Source of the DNA: Rhipicephalus microplus
Lineage: Eukaryota > Arthropoda > Arachnida > Ixodida > Ixodidae
DNA length: 64,000 nucleotides
Assembly (NCBI RefSeq): GCF_043290135.1
Contig: NW_027464601.1
Span: 3,270,001-3,334,000, forward strand
Direction of reading: 5' to 3'
Each line of letters begins with the position of its first letter. Position 1 is the stretch's first letter. Under the pieces are notes generated by a model. The model searched no databases. It was not told the origin of the DNA and saw only the letters and a program-made list of their open reading frames with translations. This document shows, one piece after another, positions 1 through 10,053 of this stretch. A program made the translations under genes and the position numbers.

Positions 1-760
1 CCTAAGCTTTAATGCTTCAAAAAATTCTGCGCCATTATCTTGAGCTATAGAGCGGAGCCCTCTACAGAACATTATGAAATGTTCAGCCGTTTCCTCCTCC
101 TGTCCACATGCACTACATGCCGTGTCTGTGCCTTCATATTTGGCTCGGTACGTCTTGATTCACAATACTCCCGTTCTGGCCTCAACCAGCAGAGAACTAC
201 CCCGAGATTGTTCGTAGATATTTTCATTTGCAATTTCCTGCTTGAAAGTTTGGTAGTTTCCAGTGATGATTTCGTAAGCAACCAATCTTCCACATGCCCT
301 TCTCTTCCATATGCCCCTCTCTTCACCTTCTTCTTAACTGATGTTTCCTTAAGGCTTGGTGTTCTGCAGTTGCCTGAATACTTGTTTGACAATTTACGAG
401 TTTGCTTCCTTCAATTATCATCAACATTCGGTATGTGCAAGTAGCTCAAAACTTTCCCAGCCCGACGCTCCTCTCCAATTTTTCTCAACCACTCCTCAAA
501 ATATGTCTTGCTGCTAGCTTCCCTGCACTCAAACGATATCCATCCCATGTCACCCTCTACTACCTGATTTGGGCTGTTCCCATGTGCTCCCAAAGAATGT
601 CTGGTTGTTTAATTTAAGCCAGGTTGTTTAATTTCCAATCTTGCTTGAGCCTCTGATCTCATGCACAAGACCGCATTACCGAACGTCAAACCCGGAACCA
701 TAACACATTTTCAAATCCCACTCACAACGTCATACCTATTGTAGTTTCACATTGCCCTAT
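1..760 (-). pseudogene. LINE ORF2 C-terminal fragment, decayed
   Basis: Read on the minus strand, this stretch encodes the far C-terminal end of a non-LTR retrotransposon ORF2 in broken frames. A zinc-knuckle-like segment is legible at about 70-130 (CSACGQEEE followed by AEHFIMFC), which gives the C-X2-C...H-X4-C pattern found after the RT domain in several LINE clades. Further upstream on the minus strand come a GAHGNSPNQVVEGDMGW segment (about 540-593) and a LCMRSEAQARLEIKQ segment (about 620-680). These lie in different frames, so at least two frameshifts have occurred, and there is also a stop. The window edge cuts off the 3' end. The clade is not certain; I infer an R1/I/Jockey-type element. 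No function is expected. Confidence 0.6.
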
Positions 761-2173
761 TTTTTTATTACATATGCCTTTCTGTTACCCTAATTATTAC
801 GTATTTTTCATGCTCCCTTGGGCACTCAGCCGATGATGATGATGAGTCGGTGGCCAACCCTTCGCTACGGGGGACATGGAATCCACGCCCTGGCTAAGCA
901 TGAAGCTCTAGTTGCTAAGAGATTTTTTTATTAAAAAGCAGGAGAGGGGATGAAAAAGAACAAAAGAAGGGAAGGAATAAAGAAACGCAATACCCACAAA
1001 AAAACAAGAAACCCAGAAAAAGCGCAGACTTGGCAGCAGTCAAAAATGTCTCACCGCCGCAACAGCCACTCGCCAGCATTTTACGCCTATAGCATTCATT
1101 TTACGCCTACACATCTGGTCCGTGAAACGTAACAAATTTGAAGCAGCTTCACTGTCTTAACGCAGCGAAGACAGGCTGGACAACTGAGCTAGATAACATA
1201 TTATTCCTCTTCTTTTTTTACTAGACTATGTTATACAGTAGCTTTGCTCCTGTTCTGCATATAACTTCAAATTTACTTTTATTCAATGTATAAAGTTTTT
1301 TCGTGCAATATTGAACTTCAGATGCGAATCAGCTGCATTTATTCATTATTTAACTCTGCTGCTGAAAAGTCGCTTCCATGCTTTTCTATAAGGTGGTCGC
1401 TTCAGGAATGAATGACCGAGTTGTGACTAAGCAAAGCGTCATTTGTGTGTGGGGATTTGTTCCCGTCATTCCCCTCTCTGCATTCGTATGACATTTGCCA
1501 TTTTTCTCGCGTTGCAACTCCATCGTGGTGCAAGATCGGGGCGCCCACAGCATTCAGCCTGACGGCCGGGACTGCTAATGAACTGATTCCGCAAACACCA
1601 AAGACGCATAGGAGCTCGAAAAATGCAAACTTGCTTTTGTAGAGAAGCGGGGAGGGGACGTAAGTATTTCCTCGTTGGTGCCTGCAAAAGGTTCTTTTAA
1701 ATGTCTCTTTAATAAATCATTCGTTTTAGCCACGCTTCGCACACAGCCAGCTTTCTTAACGTAGAACAACCACCGCTATAACCTGAGCAACTTCTCCAAC
1801 TTGCTGTTGTCTCACGTTTCTCACCCCGTGCAGTATCGTGAAATACAATGCGAGGTTTTTGCTAAAGGCATCACAATAGCCTCAGAAGTACAGAGTAATC
1901 AGCCAAATTATTGGCTTTATTATTCGAGAGCGTGTGACGTGCAGTCACGCATAGGAGCAGAGTGTGCTTATCAGCGAGGACTTGCTCTTATGCTATCCGT
2001 CAAAAACGTACATGACACAAACACCTCATGAAGCATAAGAGCTATTTTCCTGGTTACCCTTTCCTGCAATTGAACCTTACGGGCAAATAAATAACGGTCT
2101 CCTCGCCAATGAGAGTAAAGCAAGTTTTCTCATTAGCTCATCCTAGTTTAAGTTCAAGAGAAGAAGGTTCTGA
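761..2173. other. No gene recognised
   Basis: AT-rich sequence with short A runs around 920-1020. No reading frame resembles a known family, and the open frames of 60-76 codons look like chance. A small imperfect duplication of GGTTGTTTAATTT lies just before this stretch, at 603-632. Confidence 0.5.
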
Positions 2174-3112
2174 AGTACCCCTGTCATTATTAAACATAAA
2201 GACAGGGGACCTCAGGGGTCCGTCCTGGGGCCACTATTATTCTCACTATATGTAAATGATCTGCCATGCATACTGAAATCGGCCGAGTTGCTCATGTACG
2301 TTGATGACACAGCTTTAATAGTTACCGCCGATAACATAGCCAATCTAGAATGTAGAGCTAATGAAGAACTAGAAAATATTTTTAAGTGGTTTACAGTGAA
2401 CAAATTAACACTCAATGCAAAGAAAACCAAATACACCATTTTTCACTCCCGTTACCGAAATGTAAACTGTGAGTCATTTCGACTTACAATAAACAACTGC
2501 CAACTTGAGCATGTAAATGAATTTAAATATCTCGGTGTAGTGTTCGACAGCCAATTACACTGGAAAAAACAAATTAACTCTGTTTGTACTAAGCTAGCAT
2601 CTGGCTGCAGTATGCTACTGGCTGCTAGAAATTATTTTAGCAGAAATATTCTCAGAGTCCTTTATTTTTTGTTTGTTCATAGGCATCTATCATACTGCTT
2701 AGACTCATGGGGATGGACCTTTAAAACTTACCTTGATCCTATCCAGATATTACAAAAACGTGCACTTAGAATTATAGATTATGCGGCATATAATGAACCC
2801 AGTGAGTCTTTGTTTCACAAATTGGATATTCTACCTTTTGATTACATACGGCAGCATAAAACCGCAGTCACCATCAACAATGTTATTGCGCACAGTGTAC
2901 CTTTCGATGTATCTATCTTTTCTTCCTCGTCCCGCGTCACTAGATGCATGAAATTGCGGAATTTTTATCTTCCACTCACTAAAAACGTGTATGATGAACG
3001 CTTACTACAGTTCGTAGGAGCTAAAGTGTGGAATAACACACCACTTCAGATTAAAGATTCTAGGGTTTTCTCGAGCGCACTCAAAAAATATTTGCTACAT
3101 GTAGATCAATAG
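2174..3112 (+). pseudogene. CR1/L2-like LINE reverse transcriptase, 5'-truncated
   Basis: An open frame runs from 2174 (just after a TGA) to a TAG at 3110. It enters in the middle of the RT domain at the GPQGSVLGPLLF motif (about 2207-2240) and carries the catalytic box as MYVDD (about 2300), with both aspartates present. The thumb and the C-terminal region follow, with NEFKYLGVVFD and KLRNFYLP segments typical of CR1/L2-group ORF2 ends. The endonuclease and fingers are missing, so this is a typical 5'-truncated dead-on-arrival LINE copy. The apparent start at 2288 is only an internal methionine. The frame is uninterrupted for more than 300 codons, so the copy is not very old. The family call is secure; the exact clade is inferred. 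Confidence 0.85.
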
Positions 3113-3402
3113 TAATGACCATGTACTAAGCCTTACACATAGTTTGATGTTTTGTCTATACTTGATTACTTCATTATTTATGAACAAAGTGCAACAATGT
3201 GTATCCCCTTGTATTTTTGTTCGTTTGTTGAAAAATCAACGTTTTTTGATGTTTTGATTTTTTTCTTATACACAATTGTATTCTGCTTGTATACGTTCTT
3301 TCGTTAGACCCCTTACTAGCCTATGGCTATGGGTCTAATCAGTGTTGTGCATTTCTTGAAATGTGCTCATAACAACCTCAATAAAATGTAAAAAAATGTA
3401 AA
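3113..3402 (+). repeat. LINE 3' UTR and tail
   Basis: This follows directly after the RT stop codon. It holds an AATAAA signal at 3380-3385 and ends in a short ATGTAAA-type repeat (ATGTAAAAAAATGTAAAG). Microsatellite-like tails of this kind are usual for the CR1/L2 group, which lack long poly(A). Confidence 0.6.
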
Positions 3403-4167
3403 GAATGACATAAATCATGTGGAGCAATTTAGCACACGTGCGCTCACGTTACCACTGAGTAGTTCTCTCTAAAAGTGTTTCATGACGAAGCCTTTTCTTT
3501 TTAAAAAAACCAACATACTAATTCGTACATTACTACAAAAAATATTGAAAACGTCCGGGGAGTATAGATCGTAGGGAACCGTACTCAAACACGTACGGGG
3601 CTGTATTCTGTACCGAAGGCTTAGCGCCCTCGGGAGATGGGACATGAAAGAAAGTAAATTGCTAGAAACACTTAATGTATAAATCTTCCGTGATCGGCTT
3701 TTCCCAAGCACCGTAACACAATGAGACGTTAACTAGGAGCAAAGAAAGGAAAGATGCACAAAAAAAAACTAGAGCAGCCGGCGCGCAGCTTGTGCAACTT
3801 TTATGCGTGCCGATGCGCTTGGACTCAGAGGGTGAGGGGGAGAGGGCACAAAAGAGAAGGTTTCTCCCTGTCTCTCTTTTTTTTTTCAAGTTCTTTGTGG
3901 CTCAGGCAGACAGTTCGAAAAGCGCAGACAGAGGGCCCACACCGCGACGATGTGATTGACGGATGCTTTCATCGCCCCGATGAGTCCCGTGCTGCAAGAG
4001 ACGTGGTACTCAGTAAATCCAATGGTAAAGCCCACTTCTCACTAAATACGTCGGTATTTCATGCGACCACTTTCAGATAATGGAAGCGTAGCTGGCACAT
4101 TGAAGCTCTCGTCGCAACACGTAGTACAAAATAAAAGTTCTGGCGTACGCTAGACAAACGAGGACAC
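3403..4167. other. No gene recognised
   Basis: Unique-looking sequence with a poly(T) run near 3870-3885. Open frames up to 108 codons exist on both strands but show no family features. Confidence 0.45.
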
Positions 4168-4435
4168 TTTTTTTATTTTTATTTATTTATTACTGTAAGC
4201 CTTTCTCAGGCTCATACAGGGTGGGCGAGCAAATATACACAGTCGCGTACAAACCAGACAATATCGCACATAGTGGAAGACACAGAATCACAAGATGATG
4301 GTGAAAAAAAACTTGAACAATGAAAGCAATTGTACAAAATCATGGACAGGTCACAAAACATCGAGGTATCACCAGGGGGTACAGTGATCAGTGTGTTCGG
4401 AAGCGCTCACAAACATCAAAAAAGAAAAGTTGCTT
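4168..4435 (-). repeat. 3' UTR of the CR1-like LINE
   Basis: Sequence between the ORF2 stop (4436) and the A/T-rich tail at 4168-4196. The segment just inside the tail (TACTGTAAGCCTTTCTC) resembles in layout the remnant at 17240, which suggests that one is also a LINE end. Confidence 0.6.
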
Positions 4436-4648
4436 TTAGTCTTCATAAAACAGGCTTTCTACATTCCGAACAAATGAATCTGCAGAGGAAAGATTAACGC
4501 ATTCACGTGGCAATTTGTTCCACTCTTCCACTGCTGACGGGAAGAATGAATATTTAAAAGTGTCACAGCGTGACATGAATGGTCTGATGCACTTATTATG
4601 GTTGGTACGAAGGGAGTGATGGTTAGGCGGTTTCATATAGTTGTCTTT
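4436..4648 (-). pseudogene. CR1-like ORF2, C-terminal segment
   Basis: Encodes the last ~70 residues of ORF2 (segments NHHSLRTNHNKC and AVEEWNKLPRECV), ending at a stop at 4436. Upstream on the minus strand it is cut by the RTE insertion. Its frame resumes beyond 5505, where the residues before the break read GLNIDK and those after it read NYMKPP. This shows that the two pieces were once one reading frame. Confidence 0.8.
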
Positions 4649-5504
4649 CATCATCATCATCATCAGCCTGACTACGTCCACTGCAGGACAAAGGCCTCTC
4701 CCATGTTCCGCCAGTTAACCCGGTCCTGTGCTTGCTGCTGCCAATTTATACCCGCAAACTTCTTAATCTCATCTGCCCACCTAACCTTCTGTCTCCCCCT
4801 AACCCGCTTCCCTTCTCTGGGAATCCAGTCAGTTACCCTTAATGACCAGCGGTTATCCTGTCTACGCGCTACATGCCCTGCCCATGTCCATTTCTTCTTC
4901 TTGATTTCAGCTATGATATCCTTAACCCCCGTTTGTTCCCTAATCCACTCTGCTCTCTTCTTGTCTCTTAAGGTTACACCTACCATTTTTCTTTCCATTG
5001 CTCGCTGCGTCGTCCTCAATTTAAGCTGAACCCTCTTTGTAAGTCTCCAGGTTTCTGCTCCGTAGCTAAGTACCGGCAAGATACAGCTGTTATATACCTT
5101 CCTCTTGAGGGATAGTGGCAAACCACCTGTCATAATTTGAGAGTGCTTGCCAAATGTGCTCCACCCCATTCTTATTCTTCTAGTTACTTCAGTCTCGTGG
5201 TTCGGTTCTGCGGTTATTACCTGCCCTAAGTAGACATAGTTTTTTACAACTTCAAGTGCACTATTACCTATCTCGAAGCGCTGCTCCTTGCCGAGGTTGT
5301 TGTACATTACTTTCGTTTTCTGCAGATTAATTTTAAGACCCACCTTTCTGCTCTCCTTGTCTAGCTCCGTAATCATGAGTTGCAATTCGTCCCCCGAGTT
5401 ACTCAGCAATGCAATGTCATCGGCGAAGCGCAGGTTACTAAGGTATTCTCCATTGACTCTTATCCCTAACTGTTCCCATTCTAGGCTTCTGAAAACCTCC
5501 TGAT
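4649..5504 (-). mobile_element. RTE-clade LINE, 5'-truncated
   Basis: The 3' end of an RTE-type LINE inserted into the CR1-like element. On the minus strand it ends in a GATGAT repeat (plus-strand CATCATCATCATCATCA at 4649-4665), the usual RTE tail. An 11-bp direct repeat flanks it. The fragment begins inside the RT domain, so it was dead on arrival. A second, shorter piece of the same family lies at 26831-26980. Confidence 0.9.
4672..5503 (-). pseudogene. RTE reverse transcriptase C-terminal part
   Basis: One uninterrupted frame of about 277 codons. It starts in the RT palm, with the catalytic FADD box (about 5413-5430, LRFADDIALLS), followed by GLKINLQKTK, a YVYLGQ segment and SYGAETW, all RTE/BovB hallmarks. 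The C-terminal part has WTWAGHVARR and VRWADEIKKFAG, which are usual just before the RTE stop. The endonuclease and the RT fingers are absent through 5' truncation. The intact frame points to a recent insertion. It cannot encode an active enzyme. Confidence 0.88.
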
Positions 5505-7087
5505 TAGTTGTCTTTATCTATGTTTAAACCGTTGTGATACAAAAGAAAAATAAACTTTAAGGAAGAGACACGGCGACGGGCTGCAAGGGTCGGCAAGCAT
5601 GCCCGCCTGCGCAGCTCAGCGACACTGTCATGCCTCGAATACTTAGAATAGATAAAGCGAAGGGCCTTGCGTTGGGCGATTTCTAATTTGTTGGAAAGAT
5701 ATTTTTGGTGGGGGGTTCCAAACAATGCTGGCGTACTCGAGGATCGGCCTTATGAGAGATTTATATGCTGTCAGTTTTACATTAGAAGGCGCCAATGCAA
5801 ATTTTCGACGCAGAAACCCTAGCTGGCGATAGGCTTTTGTGTATGTGCTGCTTATATGTGCATCCCATTTCAGTTTACTTGTAAAGGTAACGCCCAAGTA
5901 CTTAACAGCGTCGTGCCTTGCAATGTTTGTGCCGACCAAATTGTAACTAAAATGCTGGATTGTTTTTCTGCGAGTTATGCTAAGGCAAGCTGTTTTTGAC
6001 ACGTTAATTTCCATTCCCCACTCAAGGCACCAACATGCAATATTAGCTAGTGTGGTATTAAGTCTAAGCTGGTCATCAGTTGTGCGGATAGTGGTGTAGA
6101 TCACGCAGTCGTCAGCGAATAATCTCATTTTAACGTTAGGCTCAAGGCACATATAGATATCATTAACATATATTAGGAACAAGATGGGTCCTAAAACGGA
6201 ACCTTGTGGTACTCCGGAAAAAACTTCCAATGAATCAGAGGCTTTGTTGTTTACGGTTACATAATGGCTTCGATTTGATAGATACATTTTTATCCATGCT
6301 ATTATGTTACTGTTATTACCAATAGACGAAAGTTTGTCAATCAATTTACTGTGAGGCACCTTATCAAAAGCTTTGGCGAAGTCTATAAACATGGAGTTGG
6401 TTTGCAATTGTGAGTTAATAGTAGTTACGAAGTCATGCGTTATTTCCAAGAGTTGAGTAACGGTATACAGGTTTTTACGGAATCCGTGTTGGTTTGGGTG
6501 CAATAAGTTGTTATCTTCAAAATAAGTAATTATTGCCTTGTTGATTACATGTTCCAATAATTTACAGCAGCAGCTAGTTAGCGAGATAGGCCTGAATGTT
6601 TCTATGGACAGCTTGCTCCCGCCTTTATGAATTGGAATTACCTTTGCACACAACCAGTCTGCAGGTAAAAAAGCTGTTAGCAGGGATGCTTTAAAAATTG
6701 CTTCAAGGAAGGGACATAGTTGCTCTGCGTAGCGTCGAAGGAATACATTTGAAACATTGTCAGGACCCACTGATTTCTTAACATCGATTTGCAACAGCAG
6801 GTTCAGAATACCTTCCGTAGTGACAACGACATCGGGCATTAAAAAAGGATGCACCGGAGCAACAGGGCTGCTTGGTGCGCATGCACGTGTAAATACCGAC
6901 TGAACATACCTATTGAAAGCATTGGAAACGGCCTGCGCGTCCATTATGATAGTACTCTCAATTTCTTCTTCAGTTGTTGGGTTTTCCGTCCGTGCCAAGA
7001 AACGCCAAAATTTTTGCGGCTGATCGATCATGAAGTGAGATAACGTATGTGAAAAAACAGTTTGTCTTGCATTTCTAATTTCCGCCT
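5505..7087 (-). pseudogene. CR1-like ORF2, reverse transcriptase segment
   Basis: The RT domain of the host LINE. Reading leftward from 7087: KVIPIHKGG and FRPISLTSC (RT motif 1 region), MFIDFAKAFDKV (first catalytic Asp), SGVPQGSVLGPILF (about 6200-6225), then the FADD box at 6108-6119 and EINVSKT / VKYLGVTF. The frame is open from 7087 to about 5710. A frameshift near 5705-5715, at a run of G on the plus strand, moves the thumb region into another frame (5516-5725, RKALRFIYSKYSRHDSVAEL). The left end is the RTE target site and the right end is the LTR-element junction. All catalytic residues are legible, but the frameshift and the insertions make it inactive. Confidence 0.88.
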
Positions 7088-7302
7088 TGTAGCGAGACAG
7101 GAAGACGGGACGGCGGCCAACGTGGTCGTGTCGTTCTCTCGCCACTTTATTCCACGCCTGAAGCGGAGCTGCGTGGCTTTCCACGTCCGACACACCAAGT
7201 GCACTAGCTTGTTCGAATCCTCGCGCAGCTCGAGCTAGCATCAGCTGCGCGAGAGGCGCGGCTTGGTGATTGAGAAATGATGATGGTGATGATGGCACTA
7301 CA
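7088..7302 (-). repeat. 3' LTR of the gag-only element
   Basis: 215 bp, TG...CA. It differs from the partner at 8835-9049 at seven positions by eye. On the minus strand a polypurine tract (about 7303-7315) lies immediately upstream of it. Confidence 0.9.
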
Positions 7303-7827
7303 GGGCTCCCCCCTTAGCGCTTTGCGCGATTTGAAGGCATATGAAAAAAGAAAAAGAGCGACAAATGCTATATACATGAACGACAATCCATAAAATGTTC
7401 ATTTGGCAAGTCCAGGTTGTCAACGTTTATGGGCCATCGGTAAGCAGTGAGTCTCCAATGGGCGACTCTGGGAGAAGCGCAAGGGACGAAGACGGAAGTG
7501 CCGGGTCGCTGTGGTTGCCGACAAGCGGGTCTCACGATGACCTGGTCGGACAGGCCGAGAGTGGACCATGTGTCGCGAGGTCATGCTGCTAACGTCGGCA
7601 GAGGGTCGGCAGTGCGGGTTTTGACGTTGGGGTCGACGCAACACAGACCTCAAGGTCGAGCGGCATCTGACGTGCCGGTATAGATAGACGTGCCGACGCA
7701 TGCAGGAACGTGTCCTAACAATGCCGCCAAGTGTACAGTGGGTAGTCGGGTACACGACTAGTGGTGGGACATTGCGTCGGATAGGCCGAGTAGGCGCTTG
7801 CGCCGTCTTCAGGGCTGTGACTGCAAC
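7303..7827 (-). other. 3' internal region of the gag-only element
   Basis: Lies between the gag stop and the 3' LTR. No protease, RT, RNase H or integrase motif is visible in any frame. It ends at the purine tract beside the LTR. Confidence 0.6.
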
Positions 7828-8790
7828 TCATAGATGCGTAGCAGGGTGGCTCGAAAGTTGCCGCAATGTGTGACGCCAAGCACGTTGTCGTCGCCGACGT
7901 AGGGTAATGGGTGGTAGACACGTATGAGGTATGAGCGTCGTCACGGTATTGACACAAGAGCTGGCGTTGTGGACACACGTCTGGTTGTTGCCGTCCGGAG
8001 GTAAAGGCTCCGGGGAATGGTGGTGATGCAACCCAGTCAGCGTGGGCTCGCCCGGAGTATTGGACGGGACACCTGTGCTCGTGTAATGACCTCCGGTAGT
8101 CCGCGCACGAGGGTTGGTGTGCAGGTCTGCATAATTGATGGCTGCCGTCGTAGAACCTGACGTGTCAACCGTGTTGTGAGCCGAGGAGGTCGGCCGAGAC
8201 GAGCCGGTGGTAAACATGCCTGCAGCGTCGTCGGCCGAAGACGATGAAAACACAAACATCGTGGTTGACTGGCTGCATTCAGCCCAAATGTCGAGAATCT
8301 TGGCGGATGGGCAGTAGGGCGCAGGACACGCGTCGCTTGTGGCCAGACGAGAGGTTAAGTCTCGTTTATCGGACGTTGTTGAATGTGAAAGCTTCGAGGT
8401 CGGGAAGTCAATAACGGGCGAAAGGTCCCCTGTGCCAGGCTCCGAGGCGGCCGGCAAGGTGGTCGTCATGGAGTCTGGTGGGGCCACGGTTGGTAGCACA
8501 CGTTGCGACGCAGTGACAGCCCCAAAGTCGCGGGTCCCTGGAAGCGGTCGGTACGTGAGGCCGTTGCGGACGAGCACCGCAGTGCAGAGGGCATCGTAAG
8601 GCTGCGGGCTGGTGCTTGAAGTGGCAGAGAGATGACGCAACTCTACCGGAAGGGCGTCATGAAGAATGGCGTGCATCCGCGGCTGGTCTGTGACGCCATT
8701 CAACGCAAGAACGGCATCGAGCTGCATGAACCATACCTTGGGGTAGGTCGATTGGAACGGCGGCACTGGCGGGCAGAGTTGCGGGAACAT
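7828..8790 (-). CDS. Gag-like protein of the LTR element
   Basis: The minus-strand frame starts at a methionine at about 8790, close after the 5' LTR and primer-binding site, and stops at 7828 (about 320 codons). The first ~110 residues resemble the N-terminal part of arthropod Gypsy-type Gag (PVPPFQSTYPKVWFMQLDAV, then DALPVELRHLSA). The rest is Ser/Thr/Pro-rich without a recognised domain. I see no CCHC zinc knuckle. The frame reads through from the 5' LTR and even the neighbouring LINE (to 9240), but that is fortuitous. It probably supplies no more than a partial capsid; mobilisation in trans is inferred. The protein family is assigned by resemblance only. Confidence 0.6.
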   Translation of the reverse strand: MFPQLCPPVPPFQSTYPKVWFMQLDAVLALNGVTDQPRMHAILHDALPVELRHLSATSSTSPQPYDALCTAVLVRNGLTYRPLPGTRDFGAVTASQRVLPTVAPPDSMTTTLPAASEPGTGDLSPVIDFPTSKLSHSTTSDKRDLTSRLATSDACPAPYCPSAKILDIWAECSQSTTMFVFSSSSADDAAGMFTTGSSRPTSSAHNTVDTSGSTTAAINYADLHTNPRARTTGGHYTSTGVPSNTPGEPTLTGLHHHHSPEPLPPDGNNQTCVHNASSCVNTVTTLIPHTCLPPITLRRRRQRAWRHTLRQLSSHPATHL

Positions 8791-8834
8791 GGCAGCGGGC
8801 CGCTTGGCGAAGGGCGTGTTCTCCGGGTCACCAA

Positions 8835-9049
8835 TGTAGCGAGAGAGGAAGACGGGACGGCGGCCAACGTGGTCGTGTCGTTCTCTCGCCACTTTATTCC
8901 ACGCCTGAAGCGGAGCCGCGTGGCTTTCCACGTCCGACACACCAAGTGCACTAGCTTGTTCTAATCCTCGCGCAGCTCGAGCTAGCATCAGCTGCGCGAG
9001 AGGCGCGGCGCGGAGATTGAGAAATGATGATGGTGATGATGGCACTACG
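8835..9049 (-). repeat. 5' LTR of the gag-only element
   Basis: Partner of 7088-7302. The terminal CA is changed to CG at 9048-9049. On the minus strand a TGGTGACCC-type primer-binding site follows it. Confidence 0.88.
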
Positions 9050-10030
9050 GCCTTAAGCTGAGATGCAAGTTCCTTTAAGATGATTAAATTCCTGTTTTTC
9101 TTGCGCATTCTCTGTACCCTTCTTTTAGGGTAAATAATACGGCGATTGATCCATGGTGTTTTTCTTTGTGTGCGTTTTAGTTTCGTTGGGATAAAATTTT
9201 GTTCACAGTACGTAATTATTTTTTTCAGTTGAATCCACATACCATTAACACCCTCACATTCCTCTCAAGAAAAAGTCTCTAGTGCTGTGTCGAGGTAATC
9301 AATAACACAAACATCATTAGCTCCGGTGTAGTCTTTCACGGCTATCCGTGAATTTGTGCCATCTGTTTTGGTATTTAAGCATTCAAGGTTAAAAGTTATG
9401 ATTAACATTTTGTGGTCAGATATTCCATCTTCGACAGTGGCTTTACCGGATAGGTTATCGGAAAGAAAAGCTAGGTCTAGTATGGAGCGAGTGTTTCCTT
9501 AAATTCGGGTTGGTTCCTGGACCAACCGGGACAATGAAAAATTGAACATTATATTGTGTAATTGCTCGCTGTTGGCGGTATTTCTAGAACTTGTTAAGTT
9601 TTCCCAGTCAATAGCGAGATTGAAATCTCCAGTAAGTATTAATTTGGTACGGGGGGTAACCCTATCAACCAGATAGTCATGTATTTGTAAAAGCTAATCA
9701 TCAGATGCATTTGGCTTTCTGTAGATGCCACCGATCAGTACTGGAGCATCGTGAGCAAATATTGTGCACCAAACGCTTTCGTGATTCGCGATACCCTTTT
9801 CTCTACGATATAGCAAACCACGTTTTATTGCAATGGCGACCCCGCCCCCGCGACCGTCACGATCTGACCGAAGTAGGCAGTATGAAGAAGGAACAATTTC
9901 AAAATCAAGGATGTCTGGGTGCAGCCACGTTTCAGTTATCACGACAATATCAGGAGTGTACGAAAATAACAATTCTTCTAGCTTGTCAGTTTTGTTAACA
10001 ATGCTACGGGCATTCAAACATACCAATGAA
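9050..10030 (-). pseudogene. CR1-like ORF2, endonuclease segment
   Basis: The N-terminal APE-type endonuclease of the LINE, which would nick the genomic target. It starts near 10026 with VCLNARSIVNKTDKLEELL, then IVVITETWLHPDI (the catalytic Glu), GRGGGVAIAIK, GDFN (about 9615-9632) and SDHKM (about 9405-9422). All are standard endonuclease motifs. In-frame stops interrupt it near 9694, 9500 and 9268. The linker to the RT (MWIQLKKIITY...) reaches the LTR-element junction at 9050. The copy is therefore a pseudogene even without the insertions. Confidence 0.82.
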
Positions 10031-10053
10031 AACGGTGTGGCGGCTTGCGGGTG

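Larger units (their letters stand above)
4638..5515. repeat. 11-bp target-site duplication around the RTE insertion
   Basis: TAGTTGTCTTT occurs at 4638-4648 and again at 5505-5515, exactly flanking the RTE fragment. It is a direct record of insertion into the CR1-like ORF2. Confidence 0.9.
7088..9049 (-). mobile_element. Gag-only LTR retrotransposon (non-autonomous)
   Basis: Two 215-bp direct repeats (7088-7302 and 8835-9049) flank a 1.5-kb interior. They begin TG and end CA in the left copy, with the end changed to CG in the right copy. I count seven differences, about 3%. A 4-bp target duplication GCCT (7084-7087 and 9050-9053) flanks the unit. On the minus strand the interior starts with a TTGGTGACCCGGAG primer-binding-like site next to the 5' LTR (8835-9049) and ends with the purine tract AAGGGGGGAGCCC next to the 3' LTR. 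It encodes a gag-like frame but no protease, RT or integrase, so it needs a helper. Removing it rejoins the CR1-like ORF2 in frame. Confidence 0.88.

Noticed and set aside
3662..4080. Signal-peptide-like open frames around 3.7-4.1 kb
   Set aside because: Low-complexity frames over a poly(T) tract, with overlapping frames on both strands and no family resemblance.
5504..5725. A separate small gene
   Set aside because: It is the frameshifted continuation of the CR1-like ORF2 thumb region.
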